A stretch of DNA of 64,000 nt from Chitinophaga sancti. Lineage in GTDB: Bacteria > Bacteroidota > Bacteroidia > Chitinophagales > Chitinophagaceae. Of this stretch, positions 1 to 8,592 are shown one piece after another (the first letter of the stretch is position 1; each line of letters begins with the position of its first letter). The notes below the pieces were generated by a model. The model was given only the letters and a program-made list of their open reading frames with translations, was not told the DNA's origin and searched no databases. Made by a program: the position numbers and the translations under genes. The stretch lies in contig NZ_CP139972.1 of the NCBI RefSeq assembly GCF_034424315.1, positions 3,720,001 to 3,784,000 on the forward strand, in the 5' to 3' direction.

Positions 1-211
1 CCGTTTGCGTTAGGATTTATACGCCCGGACAGACATTAGAAATTTTCCCTGATCAGGCTTTTTAACCTGATACGCAGGACAGGCAAAAAATTAATTATTT
101 CACTGGATCAACCTTACCGATGCATGTGTGATTTACAACACAAATACTAACACCTTTTAACAGTTTCTCCTGGTCTATCGTATCAATTCGTGCCTCTATC
201 CGGCACCAAAA

Positions 212-598
212 TTAAAAATTCGCCTCTTTGGTAAAATTCTTATCAGCGTAAAACTTCACGCTTAGTTCATATTGCAGGATAATGTTTACGGCAGCCATTG
301 CTTCGCGGGAAGGATCATCAGAGAGATTGTCTCTGGAATACCAGACAATACCGTTTTTTTCTTTCAATTGTTTTAATTGATTATCTAATTTATCGATGGT
401 GACCTGAGTGCCATTGGCGAAAATGGTACCGTTTTTTTCGACGTACACTTTCAGCACATTTGCATCATTGGCTTGTCTTGCGATGGGAGGCGCAGACTCA
501 AGAGAGAAGGTACTGTCGGCGTTGGCAGTATCCAGGGCCTGTTGTCGGCAACTCGTCACTAGCATAAATGCTGATGCGAAAAGGATGGTATATTTCAT
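212..598 (-). CDS. Small lipoprotein with ExbD/TolR-like C-terminal domain
   Basis: A short hydrophobic N-terminus ends in a lipobox (LVTSC, Cys17), so the protein is predicted to be a lipoprotein. After a low-complexity linker, residues about 50-125 carry a pattern like the periplasmic domain of ExbD/TolR: a strand, then 'NGT.V....L...L', then a Tyr/Arg turn and a second helix. No membrane anchor of the ExbD type is present, so it is not a standard energy-transducing subunit. The start was set at the second Met because the lipoprotein signal begins there; an upstream ATG at 613 is in frame. It stands alone on the minus strand, with AT-rich DNA on either side. Function unknown; the ExbD resemblance is a fold-level guess. 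Confidence 0.6.
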   Translation of the reverse strand: MKYTILFASAFMLVTSCRQQALDTANADSTFSLESAPPIARQANDANVLKVYVEKNGTIFANGTQVTIDKLDNQLKQLKEKNGIVWYSRDNLSDDPSREAMAAVNIILQYELSVKFYADKNFTKEANF

Positions 599-878
599 AG
601 TCTCAGAATTCACGTTCGTATTAGGCCTTTCGATATGCTAAAATTAGAGGATCAAATATAGTATATAAAATTTAAATGTGAAGGTTTGTAATTAATGATT
701 GAAATTATTTTTGAATGATCATTTTTGAGTGAATAAATTATTTTGCTTTGGCCTGTGGCGAGATGGAAAATTCATCAAATTTCCACCTAAAACAGCGTTA
801 TTTAAGGCAAAAAGAGAAGGTTTTTCTTTCAGATTTGAACGATTAAACGAAAAAGTATTCCTTTTATATAGTTAATAG

Positions 879-1676
879 CTATAAGCCTTTTGTATAAGCA
901 GAAGGCCTGATTCCTGTAAACCGCATGAAAGTATGACTAAATGCCGTAATACTATCATACCCAACCATAGCCGCAATCCTTCCTATTGAAAAATCTTTTT
1001 CTACCAGTAACTCCATCGACTGGATAATCCGCAGGGCCTGCAAATACTCGATGAAACTCGTTCCCTCCGCATTAAAACTACGACTCAATGAACGGGTACT
1101 AAATCCAAATTTCCCTGCCACCTGTCCTAATTCCAGTTTTTCATCAAGATGTTTCCGCATATAACCAATCACTTCCAGCAAACGCTCATCCCGCGGCTTT
1201 ATAAAACCTAATAGTGGTAACTGTCTTGTTTTACTCACACCCGGCAGGATTGCTTTCAATCCCTGCAAAAACTGGTAAGCAGCATACTGATTCCTGCCAA
1301 TATGCCCCTCCCAGTTTACAACAAAGCGAACCATTTCATGCAATAAATTATTAACCATATATACACCGGTAGCATGATAGAAATCATCTTCCATATGCTG
1401 GTTATCGAAATAAATCGTAAACATCCGCACACTTGCATTGTTTGTCCACATCCTGTGAGTGACGCCCCGGGGAATCCATATAAAATGATCTACCGGCAAA
1501 AAATATTGCCTATCAGCAGTAGCGATGTGCAAGGTTCCTTTTTCAGCATATATAAACTGTCCCTTATTATGCGAGTGAAAAGGCGTAGCAATCTCTCCTT
1601 TCTCCGATGTACTGCAATAGGCACCTAAGCGGAACCTTTGGACATCCAGATAAACGTGGTCAAATGATAATGCCAT
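879..1676 (-). CDS. AraC-family transcriptional regulator (cupin sensor)
   Basis: At 265 aa this has the two-domain AraC layout. Residues about 25-115 form a cupin sensor (HSHNKGQF, then WIPRGVTHRMW). Residues about 165-262 form the double helix-turn-helix, ending in the family signature around 'IAAMVGYDSITAFSHTFMR' and 'GIRPSAY'. It is divergent from the phenolic acid decarboxylase gene with 100 bp between the starts. That is the usual arrangement for a local activator, so it may sense a phenolic acid or a related aromatic compound. The effector is inferred from context only; nothing in the cupin pocket can be read as specific. Confidence 0.88.
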   Translation of the reverse strand: MALSFDHVYLDVQRFRLGAYCSTSEKGEIATPFHSHNKGQFIYAEKGTLHIATADRQYFLPVDHFIWIPRGVTHRMWTNNASVRMFTIYFDNQHMEDDFYHATGVYMVNNLLHEMVRFVVNWEGHIGRNQYAAYQFLQGLKAILPGVSKTRQLPLLGFIKPRDERLLEVIGYMRKHLDEKLELGQVAGKFGFSTRSLSRSFNAEGTSFIEYLQALRIIQSMELLVEKDFSIGRIAAMVGYDSITAFSHTFMRFTGIRPSAYTKGL

Positions 1677-1752
1677 ACTACAAAGATACCGGATTGGCGT
1701 AAACGAGCGAAACTTTGACTTTTTACTTAAAAAAGCCCATCCGAAAGTGATG

Positions 1753-1760
1753 TAATTTTG
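1753..1760 (+). promoter_or_regulatory. Candidate -7 promoter element for padC
   Basis: TAATTTTG matches the Bacteroidota -7 consensus TAnnTTTG and lies 16 bp before the padC start, which would give a very short leader. No TTG is present at the usual -33 distance, which fits an activator-dependent promoter served by the divergent AraC protein. Confidence 0.4.
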
Positions 1761-1776
1761 TATTAAATTATTAATT

Positions 1777-2268
1777 ATGAAAGAATTTATCGGCTCTCAC
1801 TTTATCTATACATACGATAATGGCTGGGAATATGAACTGTATGTAAAGAATGAAAATACGATTGACTATAGAATACATAGCGGTATGGTAGGCGGTAGAT
1901 GGGTAAGAAATCAGCAAGTGGATCTTGTACAGCTCGCAGATGATGTATATAAGATATCCTGGACAGAGCCGACAGGAACGGATGTCTGTGTGAACTTTAT
2001 GCCGGGGCAAAATAAACTGCATGGGGTAATCTTCTTTCCGAAATGGGTACATGAACATCCGGAGATAACTGTTTGTTTCCAGAATGATTTTATCCATGTG
2101 ATGGAAGAATCAAGGTTGAAGTATGAGACTTATCCTAAGTATGTAGTACCGGAATTTGCAACGATCACTTTTGCAAAGAATGAAGGGGTGAATAATGAGA
2201 AAGTGATTGCAGTGGCGCCTTATCACGGGATGACGGATGATATCAGGTCTGGAAAACTGGTGTTCTAA
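1777..2268 (+). CDS. padC: Phenolic acid decarboxylase
   Basis: This cytoplasmic enzyme decarboxylates hydroxycinnamic acids (p-coumaric, ferulic, caffeic) to the vinylphenols and needs no cofactor. The 163-aa product is full length and nearly colinear with Gram-positive PadC. It has the [11 protein letters not shown] block, '[14 protein letters not shown]', '[10 protein letters not shown]' and '[13 protein letters not shown]'. Tyr11, Tyr13, Arg41 and Glu64 fall at the same numbers as the catalytic residues described for the Bacillus enzyme, which also supports the chosen start. It is a monocistronic gene with its own terminator, divergent from an AraC regulator. The likely role is detoxification of plant phenolics released during plant cell-wall breakdown. 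The strong similarity to Firmicutes proteins would be consistent with transfer, but this was not tested. Confidence 0.96.
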   Translation: MKEFIGSHFIYTYDNGWEYELYVKNENTIDYRIHSGMVGGRWVRNQQVDLVQLADDVYKISWTEPTGTDVCVNFMPGQNKLHGVIFFPKWVHEHPEITVCFQNDFIHVMEESRLKYETYPKYVVPEFATITFAKNEGVNNEKVIAVAPYHGMTDDIRSGKLVF

Positions 2269-2269
2269 G

Positions 2270-2309
2270 AGAAAAGGGTGCCTCTGATGAGACACCCTTT
2301 TCTTTTTTA
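2270..2309 (+). terminator. Rho-independent terminator after padC
   Basis: AGAAAAGGGTG at 2270-2280 pairs perfectly with CACCCTTTTCT at 2293-2303. The 12-nt loop can form a further short CTC/GAG stem, and a T-rich run follows. It begins right after the padC stop codon and separates padC from the convergent lipoprotein gene. Confidence 0.85.
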
Positions 2310-2320
2310 TAAGTTTATGA

Positions 2321-3136
2321 TTACTTCTCCTTTATCAAAGTATACATCTTCTCTCCATAGGTTTCGAAGGTACATGCATGCGTTCTGGCATTTTGCTGAA
2401 GACATTTGGTTTTATAGATCGTTAAGGTATCCATGAAAAACTTATATCCATATGTCTCCTTTTTATCCGCAGATGTCTGGAATTCGATGTAGTCCACATC
2501 ATTTTCCACTTCCTCCGCCAAAGCATCGATGACAGGCGTATACCTTTTAAAAATGTCCATCCCTATGATCGTGTCATTTTCTCCGAATACCACCTTCTTT
2601 CCATCTTCAAAATGATAGGTACCACTGAATAATAACTCTTCCAATATTCCCCAGTCAGATTTATTCACATCTCCCTTCCCTAATTTATATAGATAGGTAT
2701 TGCGAATTTTAATCCTCGTAGGTGAAAGTACCTGAATCGTATCCACATTCTTTTTGGTAAGATCAGGTGTTGTAAAAAGATACTGATCGCCGTTCTTCAC
2801 AACGACTATATCTCCGGCTCCATCATGAAAACCACTAATATACCGGGTCACCATCAATGTACGCGCCGGGATATCGATACAACTGATACTGTCCGCTCTG
2901 CAAAGACGGGGAGACTGAGTAATATGCAGGTCATTTACATATCCTTCATTCACCCATATCCCGGCAAAACTCAAAGCCGTATCCAATGCTTCAAAGGTAC
3001 CTACAGAATCAGGCTCTGTTACAAGGGGCGCGGATTCGGTGGCGGTTTCAATTTCAGATTCTGGTATACTGGCAACAGAGGTTTTACAAGCAATAAAACC
3101 CAGGGTTATACCAAGGATAAATAATGTATATCTCAT
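2321..3136 (-). CDS. Hypothetical lipoprotein
   Basis: The signal sequence MRYTLFILGITLGFIAC places a lipobox Cys at residue 17. The rest is a roughly 250-residue mostly beta mature domain with an acidic linker (about residues 25-55). It then has repeated short strands around 'AGIWVNEGYVNDL', 'GTYHFEDGKKVVFGENDTI' and a C-terminal 'YGEKMYTLIKE'. The pattern 'GIWVNE.Y' followed by 'G.Y.F.DG..V.F' resembles lipocalin-like or META-type single-domain lipoproteins of Bacteroidota, but I cannot name a family. I chose the Met at 3136 over 3148 because the hydrophobic signal starts there. It converges on padC and has no obvious operon partner. Confidence 0.7.
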   Translation of the reverse strand: MRYTLFILGITLGFIACKTSVASIPESEIETATESAPLVTEPDSVGTFEALDTALSFAGIWVNEGYVNDLHITQSPRLCRADSISCIDIPARTLMVTRYISGFHDGAGDIVVVKNGDQYLFTTPDLTKKNVDTIQVLSPTRIKIRNTYLYKLGKGDVNKSDWGILEELLFSGTYHFEDGKKVVFGENDTIIGMDIFKRYTPVIDALAEEVENDVDYIEFQTSADKKETYGYKFFMDTLTIYKTKCLQQNARTHACTFETYGEKMYTLIKEK

Positions 3137-3211
3137 AGCGATCCACAAGATAATATATTTTCGTAATATAAAAATATATTAATATCAGGTCTTATATAGC
3201 GCTATGTACGG

Positions 3212-4087
3212 TTAATTTTGTTGATAGCGGGTAGCGAATTCTTCAGCAAATATTTCCAGATTACGGGTACCCTTCTTCTTTCCATAAGGCATCCACAGGA
3301 CACCTTTTCGTACCGCTATACCTACTTCCACCAATAGTTTTGCGATTTCCTCCCGCACACCACTTTGCATAATACCTGCCAATGCCTGCTCATCCGTAAA
3401 AGCCATCCATGACAGTTCCGGCTGACCGATTGCCTTTCCGATAGCTGCTGCAACCTCGCCAGTAGTACGATCATCACTGACTACATAGTTAGTTTCATTT
3501 TCTACAAAAGGTGTCTGAATTGCAGCCGCTACCGCATCTGCAATATCTAATGGATGTACCATTACCAGTCTTGTATTTGCATCATAATTGGCACCTAAAA
3601 ATCCCATATGCCGTATCATGGAAATATTGCCATAGAGGTTCGTGAAAATATAAGGTGCCGCCAGGTGTTTGATGATCACCCCAGGAATTTTATTAAGTGC
3701 TTTTGCTACTTCATAAGCACCTAGTGTCAACCCGGTTCCTTCACTGAGATGCGCGCCCATGCTGCTTAAATTTACAATATTGGCAACACCCGCTGCCTGT
3801 ATTGCCTGCGCATAAACTTGCCCGATCCCTGCACTGTAAGCCCTGTAATCAGGGACACTGAAATTGGGAGGAATCATGGTATATAATACGTCAGCGCCTT
3901 TGAATGCCGTCGTCAAAAATTCTACATCCTGTATATCGCCGATTGCAGGAATTGCTCCTATATTTTTTATCGCCGCTTTCCTGTCTTCATTGCTACTAAT
4001 GATTGTCACTTCGTGCCCTGCAGTGATTAATGCAATTGCCAGCGGCTTCCCGATATTTCCTAATGAACCTGTGAGTGTAATTTTCAT
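3212..4087 (-). CDS. NmrA-family NAD(P)-binding oxidoreductase
   Basis: An atypical short-chain dehydrogenase fold of 291 aa. The N-terminal dinucleotide-binding motif is GSLGNIGKPLA (residues 7-17), followed by a beta-strand ending in SSNEDR. 'GDIQDVEFL..AFKGADVLYTMIPPN' is typical of NmrA/QOR2-type proteins that act as NAD(P)H-dependent quinone or azo reductases or as redox sensors. There is no strict YxxxK catalytic pair, which fits the NmrA group. It is divergent from an HxlR-type regulator with 75 bp between the start codons, a pairing known for quinone/aldehyde stress genes (compare yodB- or hypR-controlled genes). Quinone or electrophile detoxification is an inference from this context. 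Confidence 0.88.
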   Translation of the reverse strand: MKITLTGSLGNIGKPLAIALITAGHEVTIISSNEDRKAAIKNIGAIPAIGDIQDVEFLTTAFKGADVLYTMIPPNFSVPDYRAYSAGIGQVYAQAIQAAGVANIVNLSSMGAHLSEGTGLTLGAYEVAKALNKIPGVIIKHLAAPYIFTNLYGNISMIRHMGFLGANYDANTRLVMVHPLDIADAVAAAIQTPFVENETNYVVSDDRTTGEVAAAIGKAIGQPELSWMAFTDEQALAGIMQSGVREEIAKLLVEVGIAVRKGVLWMPYGKKKGTRNLEIFAEEFATRYQQN

Positions 4088-4090
4088 GTC

Positions 4091-4158
4091 TTGATATTTT
4101 ACTGCAGCAAAGCTACCTTTGTGTAGAACCTAAAAGAAGAACTTACCCTAAAGTAAGT
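4091..4158. promoter_or_regulatory. Overlapping divergent promoters and HxlR-type operator
   Basis: On the plus strand TTG at 4091-4093 is followed after 20 bp by TACCTTTG at 4114-4121, a full Bacteroidota -33/-7 pair for the hxlR gene. On the minus strand TAGCTTTG (4115 down to 4108) is a -7 element for the reductase gene; the two elements share two bases. ACTTAC at 4141-4146 and GTAAGT at 4153-4158 form a perfect inverted repeat with a 6-bp spacer, in the leader of hxlR and upstream of the reductase promoter. This is a good candidate operator for the HxlR protein. Confidence 0.6.
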
Positions 4159-4162
4159 AGCT

Positions 4163-4558
4163 ATGACTGCTGTAAAAGAAAGCTCGACCATTCAGGAAAA
4201 TAAAAAAACGGTATTCCAGGAATGCCCTGTCACTTATGTGATGGAAAAGATTGGTGGATATTGGAAACCCATTATTCTCTTTCAGTTATTATCAGGGAAG
4301 AAACGATACCATGAACTGAAGAAAAACATTCCCGGCATCAGCGAGAAAGTGCTCATTCAGCAATTGAAACAACTGGAAACAGATGCCCTCATCATAAGAG
4401 ATGCTACGGAAAATATCCCCCCGGTTGTGCATTACAGCCTGACGGCTTCAGGGCATGCGCTAAGACCTGTTCTATACGCCATGGCTGTTTGGGCCATTGA
4501 CGAAACTGAGATGCCGGTGTCGAAGAAACTGGAAGATTTTCCAGGAGATGCTTTATAA
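4163..4558 (+). CDS. HxlR-family winged-helix regulator
   Basis: A 131-aa DNA-binding protein with the HxlR winged helix over residues 25-120. It opens with 'CPVTYVMEKIGGYWKPIILFQLL', then the recognition helix region 'YHELKKNIPGISEKVL.QQL', then a wing and 'GHALRPVL.AMAVWA'. The N-terminal Cys in 'ECPV' is the residue that senses quinones or aldehydes in YodB/HypR-type members, so a redox-sensing role is plausible. It probably controls itself and the divergent NmrA-type reductase through the palindrome in its leader. Its last codons overlap the end of the convergent AraC gene by 6 bp. Confidence 0.9.
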   Translation: MTAVKESSTIQENKKTVFQECPVTYVMEKIGGYWKPIILFQLLSGKKRYHELKKNIPGISEKVLIQQLKQLETDALIIRDATENIPPVVHYSLTASGHALRPVLYAMAVWAIDETEMPVSKKLEDFPGDAL

Positions 4559-5428
4559 ACCTTTCGTATTGCTCCTGTATTGGCCAGGTGTAAAACCTGT
4601 GTATTTTTTGAAGAAACGAATAAAATAGGATTGATCTGAAAAATTTAAGCGATAACAGATCTCCGCAATTGTCAACTCTGTATGAACCAATAACTGCGCG
4701 GCTTCTTTCACCATCCTTTCGTGGATATGTGTGCCGGGTGTTTTGCCTGTCACGGCCTTCACCGTATCATTCAGATGATTTTGCGTCACATTCAGCAAGC
4801 CAGCATAAGTAGCCAATTTTTGTTCAAAATCTTTATCAATTAAAAAAGTAAATGCTGCGGTCAGCCGAATGGCAGCATTACTCCCTGCACCCTGTTCCGT
4901 TGCTGTGTATAACTGTTGCGCTTTTAGAAAAACAACTGTCAGAAAAGCCTTTATTAATTCCAGCTGACCCGCTTTATATTCTTTTTCTATCTCCTGAAAG
5001 TAATGATGAAAATCCGCCTGCTGTTCTGCATTCAATTGGATAACCGGACAACCATCCAGCTGGAAGAAGGGATATGTATGCAGACGAGGCAGTATATGCG
5101 CATCAAATGTAATGATATAACCCTGGTGCTCATCTACAACAGACTCCCAATTGGTCACCATTCCCGGTGAAATAAAGCATAACATTCCTTTGCGGATGTA
5201 ATATTGTTTGGTACCAAATGTTTTGATTCCCTCCCCTCCTGTCACTAATACCACCATGTAGAAATCCAGTCTGTTCGCTGTAATCATCGGCTGACAACGG
5301 TAGCCCTCATCTTCCCGCCTGTGAATTTCAAACTTGCCTGTATCCGTGCGCGTATCCACAGGATAAAAATATTTATCCCGGAAATTTCTGCCGTTAATAA
5401 CAGGTATTTTATGCTTAACTGATCTCAT
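4553..5428 (-). CDS. AraC-family transcriptional regulator
   Basis: The protein is about 291 aa from the Met at 5428. It has an N-terminal cupin-like ligand domain (residues about 20-160, with the 'GMLCFISPGMV' strand). The C-terminal AraC double helix-turn-helix (residues about 190-288) carries 'LNVTQNHLNDTVKAVTG', 'IAEICYRLNFSDQSYFIRFFKKY' and 'GFTPGQYR'. A longer start at 5452 is in frame but adds no conserved sequence. The start overlaps the 3' end of the upstream epimerase gene by 14 bp, so the two are translationally coupled and the regulator probably controls this small operon. The ligand is unknown. Confidence 0.88.
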   Translation of the reverse strand: MRSVKHKIPVINGRNFRDKYFYPVDTRTDTGKFEIHRREDEGYRCQPMITANRLDFYMVVLVTGGEGIKTFGTKQYYIRKGMLCFISPGMVTNWESVVDEHQGYIITFDAHILPRLHTYPFFQLDGCPVIQLNAEQQADFHHYFQEIEKEYKAGQLELIKAFLTVVFLKAQQLYTATEQGAGSNAAIRLTAAFTFLIDKDFEQKLATYAGLLNVTQNHLNDTVKAVTGKTPGTHIHERMVKEAAQLLVHTELTIAEICYRLNFSDQSYFIRFFKKYTGFTPGQYRSNTKGL

Positions 5429-6308
5429 TTTTGATATGATCAAAGATACCATTTATTGACGGTTGCCAGCCTAAGATGCGGCGGGCTTTTTCGGAAGAAG
5501 CCCTGCTGTTGGAAGCAAGTCCGTAATGGCTCATGTCAGGGCCAAAAATGCCGATCGCTTCATCCATAGAAAGGGATAGGGTTTGACTGACACCTAATTT
5601 TGCACTCATCGCTGCTGCTATTTCTTTAAAGCTGGCTTCGCCGTTCTCTGCATAAAATGCACTACCTGCAGGGGCGTTTTCCAATGCTTTTAAATACAAT
5701 TCTGCCAGGTCTGCTACATGTACATTGGACCATATGCTTTCTCCCTTTTCCACATAAATTCCCTGCCCTTTTTCCCGGGCGATTTTCCAAAGCAATGGAA
5801 GCTGAATACTCTCTTTGTGCAACCCCCTACCTATTCCATACACCATGGTCGGAATAATCACGATCGTACGAATGCCTGTAGTCGCAGCCTGTAAAACATG
5901 GTTATTGATCCCCGTCCAGGCAATCCTTTCTATTCGTGGCAGCAGGGGATCATCTTCTGTGTAAATAAAGCTGGAAGCGGCGCCATATTCTTTTCTTCCT
6001 AATATGCTGGAACCAGAGGTGTGAATCAATGTCTTGCCAGTACCTTTCAGTGTATGCAGCAGTACTTCGAGACTATATGGGTCGATATGGGAAGCAGTGT
6101 GAATAACGGCATCAGCAGCAACTGCGGCTGATTGTAATAAAGCTGCGTTGTCGATAGTACCTGCAATGGCTTTGATACCCATTGCGGACAATGGGGCAAG
6201 CAATTCAGGGCGGCGGACCAGCCCTGTGACCTCGTAGCCTTTGTTGATTAACAAATTGGCAATTGTTCCCCCGATATATCCATTAATTCCTGTGATGAAA
6301 ACTTTCAT
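5415..6308 (-). CDS. NAD-dependent epimerase/dehydratase family protein
   Basis: An extended-SDR fold of 297 aa. The Rossmann motif is GINGYIGGTIA (residues 7-17), followed by VRRPE and a variable loop. 'HTASHIDPYS' and the strand 'LIHTSGSSILG' supply the Ser, but the canonical YxxxK is not clear, so the catalytic type is uncertain. 'VYGIGRGLHKES' and 'NVHVADLAELYLKAL' are typical of NAD-dependent epimerase or dihydroflavonol-reductase-like members. It is the first gene of a two-gene operon with an overlapping AraC regulator. Substrate unknown; stress-related carbonyl reduction is as likely as sugar nucleotide chemistry. Confidence 0.85.
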   Translation of the reverse strand: MKVFITGINGYIGGTIANLLINKGYEVTGLVRRPELLAPLSAMGIKAIAGTIDNAALLQSAAVAADAVIHTASHIDPYSLEVLLHTLKGTGKTLIHTSGSSILGRKEYGAASSFIYTEDDPLLPRIERIAWTGINNHVLQAATTGIRTIVIIPTMVYGIGRGLHKESIQLPLLWKIAREKGQGIYVEKGESIWSNVHVADLAELYLKALENAPAGSAFYAENGEASFKEIAAAMSAKLGVSQTLSLSMDEAIGIFGPDMSHYGLASNSRASSEKARRILGWQPSINGIFDHIKNEIS

Positions 6309-6457
6309 TGTGAATGATTTAGCACATCAAAGGTCGGGCTCCTCCTATTGGGGGAATGGTGTTATATACTGAATTTATGGTACTTCATACAGATGACGGA
6401 ACCTGCTTATTCTGCCAGTTTTTATATAGTTGACACATAAGTGGCACCGCCCCTTTT

Positions 6458-7345
6458 TTAATAGTTTACATATTGTTCTGTAAAGGAACCATCCGCGTAC
6501 AAGTCAATCACCCCATAACCCGGCGGCGTCTCCCTCCTATTCCCTTCCCACCACGCACCACTCACCGCACCATTGCAGATATAAGTCACATTATTATACA
6601 CCACTTTATCTCTCAGATGTATATGCCCGCTCAAACACAATTTTACATTCGGATGCTTATAAAACAAACTAATTATCGAAGCAGTATCTGTATGCATATC
6701 ACCTCCTAACATTGTCCATTTATTGACGATATTATCCTCGATCATTAAGGTGGCAGTCAGTATGGGGATATGTGAAAGCACGCATACTGGCATGCTTTTA
6801 TCTGTTTTATTCAATTCATTCTCCAGCCAACTAAACTGCTCTTCCCCCAGTTTTCCAATATACCAGGTATTGTCAATATCCAGATGCACGCTATCCAGAC
6901 AAATAAACTTCCATCCACCTTTTACAAAACTATAATAAGGCTTCGCCATCTCCAGCTGATGCAATGCGTATTCTTTTTCATTCTTCTCCTTCCACCAGAT
7001 ATCATGATTGCCCAACACTGAATACATCGGCAAACTAGATTCTGATTTAAACACATTTTTCACCAATTTCCACTGTGCTTCATTTGTAGCCAGATCTTCT
7101 TTATTCATATCAAATACCAGATCACCTCCATTCAATATAAAATCGACAGCGGGTTTTTGCGATTGTACATGATGTAAACAATCGCGTAAATGACGTGGCG
7201 CGTCAAACTTGTCTTTCAAATGTATATCTGTAAGATGCGCTATACGCAGGGCGGGAGCAGCCTTTGAGGCCGCCATACTGCTCAGTGGCAGGGCAGGCGC
7301 CAGCAACAGGCCGCCCATTCTTTTGAATAAGGTTCTTCTTAACAT
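6458..7345 (-). CDS. Exported calcineurin-like metallophosphoesterase
   Basis: All metallophosphoesterase motifs are present in order: DIHL (residues about 41-44), GGDLVFD, GNHDIWW, the SHIPI histidine and SGHIHLRD. This gives a complete two-metal centre. The N-terminus MLRRTLFKRMGG followed by a hydrophobic Ala/Leu stretch resembles a twin-arginine signal, so the enzyme is probably folded in the cytoplasm and exported to the periplasm. It lies 41 bp downstream of the multihaem cytochrome gene on the same strand and is probably cotranscribed. The domain does not reveal the phosphoester substrate. Family members include phosphodiesterases and purple-phosphatase-like enzymes. Confidence 0.9.
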   Translation of the reverse strand: MLRRTLFKRMGGLLLAPALPLSSMAASKAAPALRIAHLTDIHLKDKFDAPRHLRDCLHHVQSQKPAVDFILNGGDLVFDMNKEDLATNEAQWKLVKNVFKSESSLPMYSVLGNHDIWWKEKNEKEYALHQLEMAKPYYSFVKGGWKFICLDSVHLDIDNTWYIGKLGEEQFSWLENELNKTDKSMPVCVLSHIPILTATLMIEDNIVNKWTMLGGDMHTDTASIISLFYKHPNVKLCLSGHIHLRDKVVYNNVTYICNGAVSGAWWEGNRRETPPGYGVIDLYADGSFTEQYVNY

Positions 7346-7386
7346 CCTGACAAAGTTAAAAATCCAGTTGAATGCCCTGTGTTAAG

Positions 7387-8490
7387 TTATTGTTTATAAA
7401 TACCAATCAAATGGGTGCGCAGGTAATAAGCACCAGACAATACAATCTTTGATGAAGGCAATTTCGGCATATGGCAATCCACACAATTCAGCACGGCCAT
7501 CTTATCAAATTTACAAGCCGGAGAAGGTTGTTGGGTATGGCATTGCATACACTTTTTTGAAAATGCCACTAAGTTATTTGCCTCATCCTGATGCGGATCA
7601 TGACAGCTTGTACAATTCATTTGCCGGCTTTGTTTAAAACACCGGCTTGCTGTGAATAACTGGTATTGCGTACCGTGAATATCCAATTGCGATGGTTTTG
7701 AAGGTCCGCTGATATCTGGGAAGAAATAATCATTATAAGCATCACCCGGTTTATACTCAAAGAGCCCTTTCTGAGGTGTTTTTAATCCTGAATGACACAG
7801 TGCACACATATCCAGTTGCTGCTGATTGTCCAGTGATCGCACGGCCGTTATATGCATGGCCTGCTTTTCTTCAGGATGCGCAGCATGATAAGCTACATGT
7901 TCTGCTGCCGGCCCATGACAACGTTCGCAATCTATGCCGTAAATGATCTTTCCCTTTTCAAAGGTTTCATTTATTCCACGCCCCTTCATCGTCACACTTT
8001 TTATGCCTACTGCTGAACTGTGACAACCGAAACAGGTACTGGGAATCTGCCTGTCGAATTTAGGATGTGAAGTAGGGAAACCCGGACTATTCGCCCAATG
8101 CCCTGCACTGACATAATAAGAGACCGGCAACTGGTAATAGTTCTCATTGTTCCAGTATAAATAAGTTTGTGCATGCCTGCCTGAACCTACTGATAAATGG
8201 AATAAATGTCCACCCTGTACCCTGCCGCTATCCGTTTCCAGCATTTCGACACGGGTACTATCATCATAGGTAAAGGTACCAGGAAAAGTGCCTAATATTT
8301 TGGTACTGCTTGTTTTAAAATGTGTAGTTTGAGCATAATGATTGTAAATATTCTGATGGCAACTGATGCAGGTGTTGGCACCGGCATATGCTGGCCCTCT
8401 AAGGTCTTGCGGCGGTTGTGTGATACATTGGGATAATAATACAATCAGGGAAATGATGCCTGATGCTACCCACAGCATTCGTTTATTCAT
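7387..8490 (-). CDS. Seven-haem c-type cytochrome, membrane-anchored or lipoprotein
   Basis: The 367-aa product has seven CXXCH haem-binding motifs (CISCH at residues 41-45, then CFGCH, CERCH, CALCH, CTSCH, CMQCH, CVDCH). There are many extra His residues that can serve as distal ligands. The arrangement, with a late CTSCHDPH and the C-terminal 'NCVDCHMP', resembles the cytochrome c554/NrfB-like multihaem family. The N-terminus is a hydrophobic signal ending at Cys22 (LLSQC), an imperfect lipobox, so it is either a lipoprotein or uncleaved. It probably carries electrons in the periplasm. No catalytic partner such as a nitrite reductase is nearby; the only operon partner is the metallophosphoesterase downstream. 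Redox partner unknown. Confidence 0.9.
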   Translation of the reverse strand: MNKRMLWVASGIISLIVLLSQCITQPPQDLRGPAYAGANTCISCHQNIYNHYAQTTHFKTSSTKILGTFPGTFTYDDSTRVEMLETDSGRVQGGHLFHLSVGSGRHAQTYLYWNNENYYQLPVSYYVSAGHWANSPGFPTSHPKFDRQIPSTCFGCHSSAVGIKSVTMKGRGINETFEKGKIIYGIDCERCHGPAAEHVAYHAAHPEEKQAMHITAVRSLDNQQQLDMCALCHSGLKTPQKGLFEYKPGDAYNDYFFPDISGPSKPSQLDIHGTQYQLFTASRCFKQSRQMNCTSCHDPHQDEANNLVAFSKKCMQCHTQQPSPACKFDKMAVLNCVDCHMPKLPSSKIVLSGAYYLRTHLIGIYKQ

Positions 8491-8592
8491 AACGTAGAAA
8501 CTCTATTTAAAAAACACTTATTTAGCGAGCGCATATTCTATTAATCAATCAGCAGATCAATCACCGCTTCAGTCAAGCAATGACCTGGCCTG

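Noticed and set aside
1..211. Possible gene end or regulatory RNA before the first gene.
   Set aside because: Only a 6-bp hairpin (ATCAGG/CCTGAT at 52-71) is visible; no open frame or family motif was found.
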